A DNA stretch of 64,000 bases from positions 13,264,149 to 13,328,148 of the forward strand of contig NC_052027.1 in NCBI RefSeq assembly GCF_015832195.1. The letters are read 5' to 3'. The first letter of the stretch is position 1; every line of letters starts with the position of its first letter. The translations under genes and the position numbers were made by a program. Of this stretch, positions 27,087 through 38,417 are shown piece after piece. The stretch is from Motacilla alba alba. Lineage: Eukaryota; Chordata; Aves; Passeriformes; Motacillidae. The notes beneath the pieces are model-generated. The model saw only the letters and a list, made by a program, of their open reading frames with translations. It was not told the DNA's origin and ran no database searches.

Positions 27087-29829
27087 CTATAGTCCAGGAA
27101 GGAAATAGATCTGAATGGCAACTGCTCCCGTGAGTGCCAGCAGTCTGTCTTTGCTGGAGTGACATGTCTTGATCCCCAGTGGCTCTAGAGGGAACCTTGA
27201 TGAGCAGCTTAGCCTGGAACTCAGACCTCCAACAGCCAACACCAGGTGAGGTGAATTACATTGAGTGGTACCACTGATACATATATCTAAAGCCAAAATA
27301 CAACTGTGCCCATGAATTTAGCCACATGGGTCAGGTTTCAAAAACCCAGATAAGCACTAGAGATTTGACTAAGGCTTTAGAAAAATCCATTTCATATTTG
27401 AGTCAAATGTAGCTATAAAATGAAATGTGAGAACCTTATATATATTTGAGAGGAGTGTTATGAAAATTGCTAGCTGAGAGGGCAAAAAGAGGCAGAGGTA
27501 CTTTAAAGCTTTCCCTCCCCCCTTTAAAGCCTTTCCTTTAAAGCTCCATGCTCAAGGGAGGCATGGAGCAAACTTGCATTCTGCCTCCAACCCTCTCCAA
27601 GAAAATGGGAGGATGGCTGTACACAGTTTTTCAGCTTTGGTGCAAGGCCTGTGCAAGCTGTGATTCAAAAGCAATTGTGGTAATTGCTGTAACTACAAAG
27701 TTAATGCATGCTATGTTAATTTTGTTCACAGAGAGTTGTGCCAGTAATGGCACCATCCATCATTTTCTGTTAAAACAGGAACAGGTGTTAATCTCCACTC
27801 AGCAATGGGTGCAGTGTGAGTGAGCAATAAGAAAAGTGCCAAAGAAGAAAAACCACTGTCAAAGCTCTCTGTCACAGAAAAACAATTTCTAGCAATATCT
27901 CTGTAATTGGACTCAACTAAAGAGTGAAAAATGGTTTGACTTTTCAGTGACAGGGATTGTTAATGAATCCAATTTTTCTGTTCCACCTTGATTAGCTTTC
28001 TGTACTAAGATCCATTTTAGCTCTGTGCAATGTAGCTTAGGGTAATAGACACCCAGCTGCTGTAATCTTGTCAGTACTCCCACTTGCAGAAAAGTAGTTA
28101 TTTTTTTCTTAGATAGGCTGCTAAACTATTACCAGGTTTTCAAGCTTAATAGAAAACAGTGCAGAATAGAATTTAAATAGGACTTCAATAACAATTTTGG
28201 TATTTTTCTAGCTTTAACAGCAACCTTACAAGATTTTTGAACGCTTTGCACATCCTGTCCTCCCAAGCATAAATCTATCCTCCCAGGGTTCTGGGTGTTT
28301 CCAGATACCCTTGGGACTCCAGTGTTGGGTTGCTCAGCTTCATGCAATTTTACCTTGCAGAGCAAGAGCATAGCCAAAATCTCCAAGGGCAGGCTGTGCA
28401 AACTGGTTCATTCAGTGGCACTCAATTTATCAACAGGACTCATTCCAAGCAGGTAGCAAAGCATTTCCAATGAGCAATCAGAGCAGTACTGCACTTTCAG
28501 TTACGCTCTGGATTTGAGACATTTCCAAAGGCTACACCAGGGGCACCTGCATGGTTTGGTCTAAGCAAAGGAGTATGTTTGTGCTGCCCAATGCTCACAC
28601 CCTTCCCACCAAAGGCACTCTGCACCTTTTTTGATAAAAAGCAGCCCATGATCCTGACCTTGTCTGTCCTATGGCACAGACTGCAATAGCATTTGGGAAA
28701 GAACAAGGCCATTTGGGCAATGTAGGAAAGAATAAAAATAAGTGCCGAGTTGGAAATACATTTTTGGAGCAAAAGTGAGCTAATAACTAAACTCAAGTCC
28801 TCTGTATTTGTACTCGTGCTTAACTAGTGCTACACAGGGAGTATCTTCAGCACTGGGGATACAGTCTGATATATTATCAGTAATGAACCTATTGAGATGC
28901 AAAATATATGTTCTACATGATTCAAATACTGAGACTTGTGAGTGTTGAGAAACAGAGGCAGTTTTGAAATGGCAGTTAACACCCCCCTCTGTGCAGTGTT
29001 ACCCTCTGGAGTGATGTGGCTCCCTTGGTTTCAGGGAAGCAGTGCCTGCATCCCTGCAGAGCAGGGTGGCATCTCTGAGCTTCACTCATGGTCTGCCCTC
29101 GATTTCACTAGATTTGGGGTCAGCTGCAGAGAGGATGAGGATCTGGGTAATGGATCTGCCTCACTTGAAAGGTCAGGCTTTGAGAACAGACAGCAGATAA
29201 GCAGAACACCCAGAATATTTAGCAGGAAATGAAATATTTTGAGAAACAGTGAAGAAAAAAGTGGACAGGTTATGTCTTTCATATGAGTATAGTCAGATAT
29301 TGCAAATATTCCTTCACCTGTCCAGCTGATCCTTACAAATTACTTAGTGAGTGAAGGCTTTCCCAAGTGATCTTTTTTTGGATCCTTTTTTGGTTTTGGT
29401 TTATTTTGGTTTTTATAAATAATTAATTTATTTTTCAATAGAACTCTGAATTGAAAAATCAATGCACATCTTCCATTTGTCATGTATTCAATTTAAAATC
29501 TGATAGTAGTACCAGAGATTTAAAAAGGAGAACTAAAAAAGAAAATTTTTCATTTTGTTTGAGAAAATCATTAAAGGCAAAACCCGTAAATCACAGACAT
29601 GGCCTTGGTGCTGACAAACAGATGAACCCCAGGAAATTTAAATGCAAATTTCACATTCCTTGTCAAGAAAAGAAACATAAAAGAAAAGATAAGAAGAAGA
29701 GGTCATTGTCCATTATTTCCTAATTCTCTTTTAATATAAATGCCCATTTGCCAGGAAGTTGAAGGTAGCATAATATGCTAGCACTCTAAATGCACCCTTC
29801 ATAATTACTGTTAGTAAAAAAGTTTTAAA
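27087..29829. other. No gene seen; noncoding sequence
   Basis: ORFs here are at most 99 codons and unrecognisable. A T/G-rich patch of repeated ttttgg words lies at about 29370-29416. A duplicated ctttaaag(c/a) cluster sits near 27500-27545. I see no transposon and no RNA gene. Confidence 0.5.
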
Positions 29830-30110
29830 ATTCCTGCGACTTTAACTCTATGTTTCACAATTTGCATAATTTTTGTATGTCTTTCAGCCGCTGAATTTAT
29901 TCTTCCAATTATTATTTCTTTTTAAATAATAGGCTTCTCTGCACGGGGAGATTAAATAAAAAAATTATGTGTAGACTGTGAGCTGTCATTATATAAAATG
30001 TTCCTATCCCTCTGGCTTTTGAGATAACTTTCCTTTCTACTCTGCTTCAGTAATTAGTTTTCCTGAATATATTACATATCATTGCACAAATTTGTGGGGA
30101 TCATTTGTTG
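29830..30110. other. AT-rich segment with homeobox- and octamer-like words, possible regulatory element
   Basis: This segment is unusually dense in words bound by developmental transcription factors. They include tttgcataatttttg (octamer-like), ttaaataataggc, ggagattaaata, cagtaattagtt and attacatatcattgcac. It keeps a few CpGs (ctgcgac, agccgctg, gcacgggg) in an otherwise AT-rich, CpG-poor setting. That texture is typical of vertebrate conserved noncoding elements, but conservation cannot be seen from one sequence. It has no coding potential. Confidence 0.2.
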
Positions 30111-33002
30111 TACGAAACACAAAAAACACAAACAGAGCATTCTAGGATTGACAGAACAGCACAGCCCAATGTAAAAGCCCAACCCCACAGTAAGTGTGGG
30201 GTTTTTTAAGATTATGACGCTTTTTGACTCATGTGTGTTTCAATGCTGTCTTTGTTTTGTACTGCTTTTCAAGTCATCTTTAAACTACAAAGAATTAAAA
30301 ATAAGTTGTGTGTTTCTTTATGCTGTTGTGGCTTAGCTCCTCAAATGGGTAGTTTTAGTCCAACAACTACAACAGTACTGACTGTCCTTTATATGGTTTT
30401 AGGAGACATGCAATTTTTGTTCATCTCCCCTGTTACGATTTGCAGCTCTGGTGAGCCTGACACTTATAAAATTAACAATAATATTCTCTACATTATACTC
30501 TGATTAATAAATAAATGCACATGCTCCTGACTTGGAAGCCATTTTTTTCATTTTATTTTGATCACTGCAGTGTTTTTGTGTTTTTTTGTCAGAGTCAATT
30601 TTTAAACTTGAGCCGGCAGCAACCTGGTGCCACTGGCTGGTTGTGGCAGCCTGTGAGAGCACAGCTGCCATGGGGGAGTAATGGGCTGTGCAGCCCCACA
30701 TGGAAACTTGGCCCTAAATTAGTGTTTGAACAAAGAAATCAATAAAGTGTGAAAGAATTACAGAGCATTCAGTGACATGAATAAGAAGAAGGTCACTAGA
30801 TATGAAAATCTGGGGTGTGCAGCAAAGTAATGTTGAGAACCCTTAGTGATATAAGTCAATTATGTTCAAAAAAATCACCTTTGGAGTCAATTGATCACCC
30901 CATAGAAGTCTGTAGTAACTCTTCCACAGCCTTATGTGGGGCCTGGATTTCATCTCCAACAGCCAGGAATACCCTACAGCAAATATTTTCATCTGCGAAG
31001 ACAGAAAAGGAAAAAGCAATTTAAGTATTCCTAACATACAGAGAGAATGGATTAATGACATTATATTATTCAGAATATAATTAAATCCTGAACTTTATTT
31101 TTAAAAATAGTGCAATCATGTGTTTATATGTAGAGCTAAGACACTTCTTCCCTTTTTTTCTTTTTTTAAACATTGCATGATGACATCAGCTAACGCTGCA
31201 ACACTTCTCAGGGATTTTGTGCAGAATCTAACTGTTTACACTAACAACGTAATTTAAGAAAGTATATTATGTAAATCCTTGAATCTCCTAGGGTCTAGGA
31301 ATGAAATGTAATGCTAATTTGATTTAGTAATTTGTTCTCTCTCCCCAGAAACACACAATTACTGCTTTTGAAAGACTTTTTTCTTTTTCCATCACGCTAG
31401 GTCTAAATTGAAAACTGAGTCGGCAGCAAAGCCTGGGCTGGGAACATAGAAGAGCTCTGCTACTCAGGCTCTTACAGCCAGAACACAGAGTGCAGGGAGA
31501 TTTATTTCTGAAAACGGAATGTTCATTATCTCTTTTTTTTTTTTTTTAGGCAAGAAATGGAAACAAAATAAGTCTTCTTGAAATTCCATAATAGTAATCT
31601 AAAGGTGAAATGTGAGCTGAAAATAACGTGCCTCTCTGTGTGTGTCTAGAAGAGAGAGGCCTTGTAGCTCTGTGCGTGTCTGTCTGCAGGAGGGAAGGAG
31701 GGAGGTTGAGTGTCTGTGTACAGTAGTGTAGAAATAGTTCATCAAATGAGTGGTTTCCTGTCCTGATCTGTAGATTTTCTTTCTTCCATGAAAGGAAATG
31801 GAGATAATTGATCTGACTTCCATCAGCACATAAAAGAGATTGTCGGCAATTTGTTTTCTGAAGGGCTACTTAAATACATGGTGATGTGGTGAGCAGGAAA
31901 GATCACCCACAAACTCTGCAGCAGTCCCAGATGCCTGGTGGGCACACCCAGAGCACCAATACATTCCGTCATTTGCAAAGAATGACTTTCCTTTCTTTCT
32001 CTCTCTCTTTCTCCCTCTTTCTTCTCCTTTAAGGATACACGGTGTCCCTCCAGGTTCTGCAGTCTGGGTTTGATTAAATAATTATAAACTTCAAGCAACA
32101 GATCTATCATTTACATTCCTGAACATGCCAACATGTGCCTTTTGTGGGGATGCCAACCAATACCAAAGCTTCAGTCATTATTGTCATTGAAAATACAGTG
32201 GTTCAATGTTTGTGCTATTTCCTGGATTTTGGCAATATAATGTTGCCCAGCAATTTGCTGTTAGTGCCAACAACACTAAAGAACTTCATAATAAATCCTT
32301 TCTATATTTACTCAGTCCACCACTGTGTCACTGAAATTAGCATTTTACGATCTTATGCTCCAAGGAACCTATTTTCTCTCTTTTAACTCCATGCTATTAT
32401 GAATCCCAACAGAAAATCCTTCAAAGCATGGTTTGCTTCAGCTTTTCTGTGTAAGGATTGCTGTCAGTCATGTTTGTTTTCTGAAAAGATGTAGAGCTTG
32501 CAGCTTCATGGTACATGATGGCAAAGATAAACCAAACTAACAAACAAGACAGAGTGTTTAATTTAGGGATATTACAGAGATTGCTTTAAAATGTCAGATG
32601 TCTTCATGCAACCTTAAGTGCAGAAGACAAAATTAACAGAGGAAGATACCAAAAAAAGTAACACCACCAGATCTTTCCCTGAGGTCCAGATGAGCCAACT
32701 CTGCTCACGTAAGTGACAGATGGAGTGAAGACAGAGGGTTTGACTTCTCTGAATGAAAATATCATGGTAATGGAAGAAAACAATAACCAGTGTAGGGGCC
32801 TGAGTGAAGGAGTGGGATACTCAGGGATACTCCAGCCAATGCTTCATGGAAACCGTGGGACCACTGGGGCTGAAATGTTGTAACTGGGTAATTCAGCCCT
32901 TTGCTTACAATGGTGTGGGAGAGAATAAAAGAGTGCCTTTTGCACTGAAATCCTCAGAGGGACTTCCCTGTGAACCCTGAGTTTGGGATCCTGTCTAGGT
33001 GG
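30111..33002. other. No gene seen; includes strong pyrimidine tracts
   Basis: There is no gene. A 9-bp hairpin (aaccccaca/tgtggggtt, 30181-30203) is followed by a short T run. A T run at 31533-31547 is followed directly by agg. A 45-bp uninterrupted pyrimidine tract at 31986-32030, made of ctttctttctctctctc-type units, is followed by aag. Both tracts look like splice acceptors, but no convincing open frame plus donor follows either. Confidence 0.5.
31986..32030 (+). repeat. 45-bp polypyrimidine (CT)-rich tract
   Basis: The run contains only C and T on the plus strand for 45 bases, with CTTT and CT repeats, and ends in ctccttt before aaggatac. It is a simple-sequence tract. It could act as a splice-acceptor tract or form triplex DNA, but nothing downstream supports an exon. 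Confidence 0.75.
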
Positions 33003-33690
33003 TCAGCAGGGGGCCAAATTCCACTCATTTGTTTGGTGCAAGCAGAGGAGCGGCCGTATTAAAAGGATTGAGGGGAAAATGAGAAGCAAGGATTTTCTAG
33101 GGAAAGAACAGGTTTGATTAGAAGGGAGAGAGAGCGGAGGGCAATAGTTTTTGCCTTTGCACTGAGAGAACTGAAAGCAATGCCTTCTGGAAAGAGATGG
33201 ATGACTGGAGGAGAGGAGGCTTGGGAAAAGGCACACAAAGAGACTCACTGCAGCTGTAATTTTTGTCACTGGAATAGAGGGAGGCTGTAATTTTTTGACT
33301 AATGGGAAGCACATCATTGCTATCCTCTCATAACCCTGAAAAGCACATAAGATTTTGCTGCACATTCTGTCATGTAGCAAATTCACCAGAAAACCCCTCG
33401 TGCCCCAGAGCGGGTTATTTTGGAGATGTGCATGTGTGTGTGCATGGTCACAAGGCCGGGGAGGAAGCTGCTCTGTAATCTCAGCCCTGGTGGCAGAGGC
33501 GGCTCCCACAGCCCCAGTGATGTGGGTGCACACCAGCTGAGTTACAAGCTCCCGCAGGCACAACCCCTCGTTAGGAAAATCCATGGCAGAAGCCATTTAA
33601 CCCCTGCAGTGCTGGCCCCTCGCAGCGGTTCAGGTGCCACGGCGTGGTCAGGCCCTGCGTGCACTCACCGGGACTGGAGAGGCCCTGCAG
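33003..33690. other. Locally GC- and CpG-richer segment holding the longest ORF
   Basis: The minus strand carries the longest ATG ORF in the window (197 codons, 33003-33596), overlapped by plus-strand ORFs at 33355-33540 and 33420-33734. The translation begins MASAMDFPNEGLCLREL. It has a Ser/Leu/Pro-rich C-terminal half and no domain, signal peptide or splice logic that I recognise. CpGs cluster at 33600-33670 (ctcgcagcgg, cacggcgtgg, ctgcgtgc, accggg). The simplest reading is a chance ORF in GC-richer noncoding DNA. A small single-exon or lineage-specific gene cannot be excluded. Confidence 0.3.
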
Positions 33691-36477
33691 GACCTGCTCC
33701 AGCACTTTCCTTAATCACAGAACATTTTCAATAACAAGGAAACCTCCAAGAAAAAAAAAAAAAAGAAATTGCATGGTATAAAGAGAGTATCTACCAAATA
33801 AAAATGGGGTTATTTGGCTGAGCAGCTCCAGTCCCTGCAGCCCCTCTGTCCCCATTCCCTGCGGTGAGTCCAGGGGGTGCAGTGGTACCGCAGCCACCCA
33901 CGGACACTCTCACTGCTCTGGGCAGCACAGGAATGGGAACAGGTGATTCCAAGGGAATGCTAAGGCTGGAAACAACCTGATCTTCAGGTCAGACTGAGAG
34001 AAATTTTGTAAGCAACTGGGCATAATCTATGTTTTGCTCCCCATGAAGCAGGCTACAAAGGAGTTTCTTACAGTGAGATGGACACTCTGCACTGAGCACC
34101 TGTTAATCTGCTCTTTGTTAAGTGTTTTAATAGGAGAGGCCTATTTCATGAGAGAGAGAATATTCCAGCTGGTTGAATTGCTAAGGCAGCACTCTACCTT
34201 TTCCCCCATTTTAGAGTTTTGTCTTATTTACGTAGCAGTAGTAGTTTTATAACTTTTGTTTAAGGCACCCAAGATGTTGGAAGGGTGTGCAATAAAGACA
34301 GAAAGCAAAAATATTCTTATTCTTGCCATGCTGCTTGCACAGCTGGCTAGCTGTGTATCTCTGTGTGTCAGATGTCACACATGCATTAGGTGAAAACATG
34401 GGACCAGGTATACAAAGGTGACTAGTTTCTGTCTCTGCTGGGACCTCTTCCAATGGTAGAGGCATTCAAACTTCCAGAAACTCTGGCAATGGAGCATATG
34501 AAATAGTAAAACAAAAATGAAATGAATCCAAATGTAACCAAAACCACTCCATTTTTTCATTTCTGCTTTTTCTACGTTAGAGGCGCAGTTCAAATTCTTT
34601 CCCGGGTTAAATCTGTTGAGCTCAGTGTGTCACTGCTAGAATTCACATGGAAAGACATTTCTATAAAACACATCAATCTCTGGAATACAGAAGTCTCTTC
34701 TGGCATGACTCTCTTGTGGCTGAGTTGTGTCAGCTCCTGCCTGTCAGCACTGGGGACACAGGTACTGAAATTTGGGACAGGGGGATGGGAGGTCGGGACA
34801 CTGGCTGGCACATCTGGTTAGAGGGAGCCTGGCTGAATGGGCTGGGGCAATTTCCAGCCCACTGGGGTGAGTTCCCTGAATTACACCATTACACCATTAT
34901 ACTCATTTTACGAGTTTAAACAGTCAGACTGAGCCCTAATTCTGTAGGCTTGTGGTGTGACCAGAAACCACCTCCTTCTCTGCTTCTGATTTTCCTCAGT
35001 AGTAAGTAAAACTGAGTTACAAGAACAATATTTCACCAACAATTTCTTCTAAAACTATTCTAATAAAAACATCCTGAAACTAGTATTCATCTACTTCCTT
35101 TTCTAAGATTTTTTTTTTTTGTTCTAAGGTGGTTGTTTAGAAAAGTGGTTTTAATCTTAAATTAAAGGGCACAAAAAAGAGCAAAAATTATTATTGAAAA
35201 CAACAAAAAAAACTTTTGCTATCTAACTTATGCTCAAATTACCTTCCCCTAATTTGTTACTAATGATAGGGAAAAGAACTATAATGTAGGTTCTGGGCTT
35301 GTAAAAATCTGAATATAAGCAACTAGAAAAATAAAAATGTATGGAGACTTTTCATATCCTCCAAGATACTGAGGAATACAGCAGATGTCAACATTGTTTT
35401 AATTTATTTTGTCTGCTTCCATCTGTGTGCCCTGCTCTGTTGGCTCGTTGTGATGCTGGATTTGTTATTTTATACTTCTGTGTATGAAGGTCACTTCTCT
35501 ACTGATGTTTTCACTTACAGGACCTCATTTGTTTCACAAACCACTACTGCAAAGATCTTTGAAATGATATAAGAAAGGTCTTTGAAATTATATGAAATCC
35601 CTATGATATGAGTGTGGCAGTGACTATTCTCACACTGTCACCACCGGGAGGTAATTTCCTTGGGATGGTTTTGGCCACTGATCCTGGATTGAAATCTAAG
35701 GTAGAGTAGCAACAATATTGGTTGAATTGTACCAAAAGACATTTGTTAACAGTGTGCAAATGCACTTTTAAATGATGTTGTCCTTCCATCACCTTTGACA
35801 GTACTCAATCATCCCTATACACAAAGCGAAGCAAAACTAAACAGGAAATTTTTTCCTAGTGTCTGGCAGGAGTCTGCTTGACATAGGAATTACTTCTGCC
35901 ATGGTCATCATTAAATATTTGTTGCTGCAAGCAAAAAATTACATTGTGCAAACCAAATAAAACCAAAAAAAGCCCTTTTGATCCCTTAGAGTTCCAAATT
36001 CATATCCTCGTGCTTCAAGAAAGAACAGTAAAAAACCTGGTTTGCTGGGAGGATGGGTCTTTGCTGGCTCTGTGTCAGATCATACCTTTGGGATTCTGCC
36101 ATGTTTACTGACTTTTTCAATTAGGCAAAGAGAAGAAAAATTATGTGAAAAGGATAGCAAAGGGCATCCTACAAAATAAAATCCCTTCTATCAATAACTT
36201 CCAGAAAAAAGACAAGTATATGTGAGAGCAAAGCAGCAGTATAGTGAAATAGAGCCCAAAACATCACTGATTAAAAACATCACGTACACAATCTCAGAGC
36301 AATTTGAGGCTTCAGCCCTCTGATGGATGCAGTATGCAGTGCATCAGGAGCTACGTGGAGAAAAAATATATGTTATATTGCAATTCACTGATTTATGGGA
36401 GAACATCTCTTTTACCACTTTGGGCCATATTTCCATTGACTTACCCTAAATATTAGTTCTTCATCTTTATCTTTCAG
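33691..36477. other. No gene seen; noncoding sequence
   Basis: The stretch contains 14 A at 33751-33764 and an 8-bp duplication (acaccattacaccatt) near 34884-34899. A diverged local duplication (ctttgaaatgatat and ctttgaaattatat) lies near 35554-35595. ORFs are at most 99 codons and unrecognised. I see no transposon. Confidence 0.5.
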
Positions 36478-36559
36478 CTGTGCCAATGAATACAACTGGA
36501 GAGATTACAGACGTACCACTGTGTACACTCAACCCTCTTTCAGGCACTGCAATAAAGTG
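36478..36559 (+). other. Possible internal coding exon, unconfirmed
   Basis: An acceptor-like tcatctttatctttcag ends at 36477 and a donor-like gtaggt begins at 36560. The 82 bases between are open in one frame, entering in phase 2 (one base completes the first codon) and leaving in phase 0. The 27-codon translation includes NEYNWRDYRRTTVYTQPSF, then RHCNKV. It is rich in aromatic, Arg and Asn residues and looks protein-like. The entry phase matches the exit phase of the candidate at 7584-7764, on the same strand about 28.7 kb upstream; the join would place two cysteines together. I recognise no family. The donor is non-optimal and the segment is short, so chance remains the leading explanation. 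Confidence 0.22.
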
Positions 36560-37035
36560 GTAGGTGTGGATTCCCTCACCGTGTGGTCCTGGAAAGCATT
36601 TTATTCTGGTCCACCAAATTGAAGGAAGAGTCTACTATCTTCAAGTACTTGTAGTGACATGGCTGTTGGCACTTGCTGCTCATTTTATCAAGGGCTTTCT
36701 AAGCTGTTACTCCATGTTTCAGATGATTCTTCAAAGACCTAGTGCAAAGACTGTTTCAATAGACCTGACTTTTTTGAGGACTGTAAACTCCAAGGCTGAA
36801 ACAGTACATCAGCTCTTACAGGCACCTGAGACTGCAGCAATGTGTGCCTTGCACAGGAGAGCCAGGAACATATTTATTTGGACTGTACTTGTTTCTCAAT
36901 AACCACCAGAACACACAAGTAAGGTAAAAGACTTACAATGAACTTCAGTAAGAAAGCAATCAATTGATGACACTTCTTGTCAAAGACCTGTCTCCTCATG
37001 ACAGCAGAGAGCTTTCTGACTGCACAGCCAGGATC

Positions 37036-37084
37036 TTTACAGAAATGGCTTACATAGAAATGGCTTTACAGAAATGGCTTACAT
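37036..37084. repeat. Short tandem duplication, 29-bp period
   Basis: The 20-base word tttacagaaatggcttacat occurs at 37036-37055 and again, identical, at 37065-37084. A shortened copy (agaaatggctt) lies between them. Identity of the two copies suggests a recent duplication, or slippage on the shared agaaatggct core. Confidence 0.85.
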
Positions 37085-37315
37085 GTCACAAAAGAGTCAT
37101 TTTTGAAACAAAGTTCCCAAACCTGCAGCACTGCCAGCCTGGCATGGAAGGAAAAATTTCCCCCTAACTCCCAGTGAGGAGGCCGAAGGCAGGTATTGGG
37201 GAGCCTGGTCTGCCTGACTCGCTGGCAGTGACTAATTTGCAGCAAGCCCCAAACATTTCTGAGAAGTGTGTGATTGCTGAAGGTCCCTGCAGGTGATCAG
37301 GGCAAGCCTCACCTG

Positions 37316-37405
37316 CCCGTGGTCCCCGAGGGGAGCGGAGCGCAGTGCTGGCAAATTTCGGCAACAAGGAGCCGACCCTGACCCGGCACCAGCCTAGCTG
37401 AGGAG
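37316..37405. other. Short CpG-dense patch
   Basis: At least seven CpG dinucleotides fall within roughly 80 bases (cccgtgg, cccgagg, agcggagcgc, ttcggc, gccgacc, cccggc) in surroundings that are otherwise CpG-poor. It is much shorter than a standard CpG island. It could be the remnant of an unmethylated regulatory site or simply local GC enrichment. No transcript can be assigned. Confidence 0.45.
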
Positions 37406-38315
37406 GAGGGAGCACGGCTCTCCAGCAGGCAGGAAGGTAGGCAGGCAGGGAACACAGTGTGTTGCAGTAATTTGGGATGACAGGGGAGACATTGCAGGTT
37501 ATTATATCTAGCATACATTGGAGCTTTGTTTTGTCTAACTCAAGCGATATTCTGGGGCTCAGTACTCTCGCCCCAAAGTCTGGGAGGAAGCGTGGGGGGA
37601 GAAGAAAAGGTAGCAAGGAGGAACAAAACCACTACTATATTCACACTGGCCCAACACAGAGACCAGGCCACATTTGGGACTGATTTAGAAAACTATTTGG
37701 CAGCATCTGTGGAAAAATGGAAGATCAAATGATACCTTTCTCTAATCTAGATGATTTCTGCAAGTTAAATATGAAGCATCCCAATCAGCCACAGTGATAG
37801 CCACTCTACCGTGCAGCTCAGATTGTCTCCATTTGATGTGTGTGCATGTGGATGAGTACATCCATATCTAATACTGATCAGTTGGGCCTCAAAAAAGGCC
37901 CTTATCAGTAGGGCCTCAGAAATTTTGCAGTGGGGATGGAAATCCTGTCTAAAATAATGTGAGCCTGTAGCAATATGGCCATTTTAGTTACTGTTGGAGG
38001 CCCATTACTGGTCATGGAGTGGAACTGCTCTCCCTAAACCACTCTCCCAAAATAATTGGATTAAAATAGGGACGTTAGTCTTGACACCTGAATTAGAGGT
38101 AAAGCAGCATTAAGGTCTTCTGCAGGACTGAGTAGAAAAACAGTAGAAAAACATAGAAGAAGAGACAACCCCCCAAGATTACTCCTCAAAGACCATTCCT
38201 CCCTCATGTTGTGATGACTTCCAGTAAGTGAATATTCTCAAAGACATTGTTCTGATATGAAAAGAACACACAACAGAGAGGTATTGCTGTCCAATACAGG
38301 ACAGAGCTGTAGCCT

Positions 38316-38417
38316 GTGTGTTTTTATTAGAGCTGAGAGTTTAAGAAAAGAGCCCTGTAATGTGCATGTCTCCCTGGTGAGTTTATGCATGCTCCCACAG
38401 CTCTAATAAAAACATAC
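38316..38417. repeat. Inverted repeat, 20-bp arms with one mismatch
   Basis: The left arm gtgtgtttttattagagctg (38316-38335) is the reverse complement of cagctctaataaaaacatac (38398-38417) except for one base. The arms enclose a 62-base spacer. There are no obvious target-site duplications and no complementarity beyond the arms. The word tttttattagrgctgagag recurs at 5807-5825. Possible readings are a small non-autonomous DNA element, a transcript hairpin, or coincidence. Confidence 0.8.

Larger units (their letters stand above)
36560..38315. other. No gene seen; includes a tandem duplication and a CpG cluster
   Basis: The 112-codon ORF at 36564-36902 and the 150-codon ORF at 37164-37616 (minus) are unrecognised and overlap other chance frames. 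Two local structures, the duplication at 37036-37084 and the CpG cluster at 37316-37405, are listed separately. Confidence 0.45.

Noticed and set aside
30181..30207. Hairpin plus T run resembling a bacterial terminator
   Set aside because: The genomic context is eukaryotic, with no operon or upstream gene. A 9-bp hairpin with a short T run is expected by chance.
38298..38373. Exon-like segment between tccaatacag and gtgagt
   Set aside because: It is open in one frame but overlaps the inverted repeat and its translation is unremarkable. It shows how easily exon-like segments arise by chance in this window.
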